The notes under the pieces are model-generated. The model was not told the DNA's origin and ran no database searches. It saw only the letters and a list, made by a program, of their open reading frames with translations. Shown one piece after another: positions 63,003-64,000 of a stretch of DNA of 64,000 bases. Source of the DNA: Diphasiastrum complanatum (Eukaryota > Streptophyta > Lycopodiopsida > Lycopodiales > Lycopodiaceae); the NCBI GenBank assembly GCA_029204225.1, contig CM055102.1:37938585-38002584 (forward strand), in the 5' to 3' direction. The position numbers and the translations under genes are program-made. Numbering within the stretch: the first letter of the stretch is position 1; the number at the start of each line of letters is the position of its first letter.

Positions 63003-64000
63003 TGGTATCAGATTACACGGCACCTTTGGTAACCAAAGAAGACACCGATCCTAGAGAAGATTGAAATTTTTAGATCTACTCTTCACAAGCAAACCTACAA
63101 GCCTACATCAATTTCTCGGAAACTTGTATATCAGAGAAGTTGAGAATCCTCTTGTCCTATCTTTTGCAGTCATTATAAGACATACCCCCACAACAGTGGA
63201 TTAACCAAAAGGAACGGTAAAAAGAAAGGAAGAACCAAGCTTTCCACCTATGCCCTACTATAAGTATGCACAAAAGCTCCTCCTATGCCACTCTTCTAAG
63301 AGTTGAATAAGATCCAACATTTCACCGTAGTCACCCAAAAATGTTGCAAACTGTCCAACGCACCACAGCAATGATACTGAAGGCAGAGCAAATCTTATAG
63401 TTCACAGGGATGTCCTAAATCCTCTGATGTTCAAACTATTACAGAGCCCTTCAAACCTGCTGGTTTGTTCCAGCAATAATCTGAAACTAATCAGGCCAAA
63501 TATTTAGGAATTATAGGAACTTTGAGTAGCCAAACATATGCTCAAAACTTACTAGAATGAACCTGTTACTTTGATATTATATAGTTGCAAGAACCAACAA
63601 ACATCTGTTTAACTGGTTGTGATAAAATCTATTTCAATATCCAGTAGTAAATTTGGGATGACTACTCTCCACCCAATTAAGCCTGCAAGCTATATACAAT
63701 CTACCAGAGTCACAAGCCTGCTCAATAGTGGCACATGCACAGCCATGCCTACACATGCATGACTAGATGTGTCACATCGAGCTACATCACAATACAGTAA
63801 GGGTAGAGACACACGTACCCAACGCATACCCAGCATGCTAGTAGACTATTGATCCATCCTTCATGTAACTGGCCCCAACCCCTGCTTGGCACCTTACTTT
63901 CCATTGCAATATATTTGTGAGCTTCAAATCTCTTTGCCTAAGTCTCAAATTATGACCAAGGGTAAATGGATGTGTACGCTTATGGAAAGAACATCACAAA
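63003..64000. other. Sequence without recognisable feature
   Basis: About 1 kb of mixed sequence; no frame, repeat or element end supported. Confidence 0.4.

Overview
The window is a transposon-packed stretch of a streptophyte, almost certainly land-plant, nuclear genome. Evidence for this: chromodomain Ty3/gypsy retrotransposons primed by initiator Met-tRNA (PBS TGGTATCAGAGC), hAT DNA transposons with plant-type BED/DUF659/dimerisation domains, short TTTAGGG-like telomere-type stretches, and one intron-split host gene homologous to the splicing factor AAR2. No bacterial signal is present. The species cannot be named from the sequence; the low gene density and the LINE family fit a large-genome, perhaps non-flowering, plant (inference).

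Layout. 1-6980: a decayed minus-strand Ty3 element (family F) with an inverted integrase piece at its 3' side and two non-autonomous hAT insertions (2309-2466 and 5232-6263). 7000-12050: old repeats, a Ty3 RT relic and a hAT-like element (10887-11730). 12058-25725: a nest. Ty3 element E (TSD tttgt) contains Ty3 element A (12868-16661, TSD tctgg) and an inverted composite of two non-autonomous Ty3 copies (B2 19622-23077 and D 23078-25377). 25731-31060: direct repeats, a hAT (27040-27860), a TA-flanked MITE, a 177-bp tandem duplication and one or two possible host exons. 31061-46372: at least six copies or fragments of one LINE family, all minus-strand, mixed with a hAT 3' half (35940-38036) and a solo LTR of family A (41264-41621). 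46373-51183: a hAT 3' half split by Ty3 element C (46734-50499, TSD accac), which is a Gag-only derivative. 51184-58700: the AAR2-like gene, with a 3.5-kb hAT lying upstream of the first exon seen here and a Ty3 RT relic in an intron. 58700-64000: AT-rich sequence with diverged repeats and no gene I can name.

The hAT-type elements fit together as one pattern: 8-bp target duplications where readable, and subterminal regions built from a short dyad-symmetric motif that differs between elements (GGTTCGAACC, GTTCCGGAAC, CGGTACCG, CGATTCG, GCCGGTTCTC). The LINE copies share another: each 3' end carries a conserved hairpin followed directly by a (CT)n microsatellite. Ty3 families B/C/D/E use LTR ends AGTTA...TAACT instead of TG...CA, confirmed by two perfect target duplications. 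B, C and D show successive loss of pol from a Gag plus integrase-tail core, with 79-80-bp tandem repeats in the leader. Apart from the AAR2 exons, the only long open frames are the Gag of element C (332 codons) and the integrase-chromodomain part of element A (605 codons).
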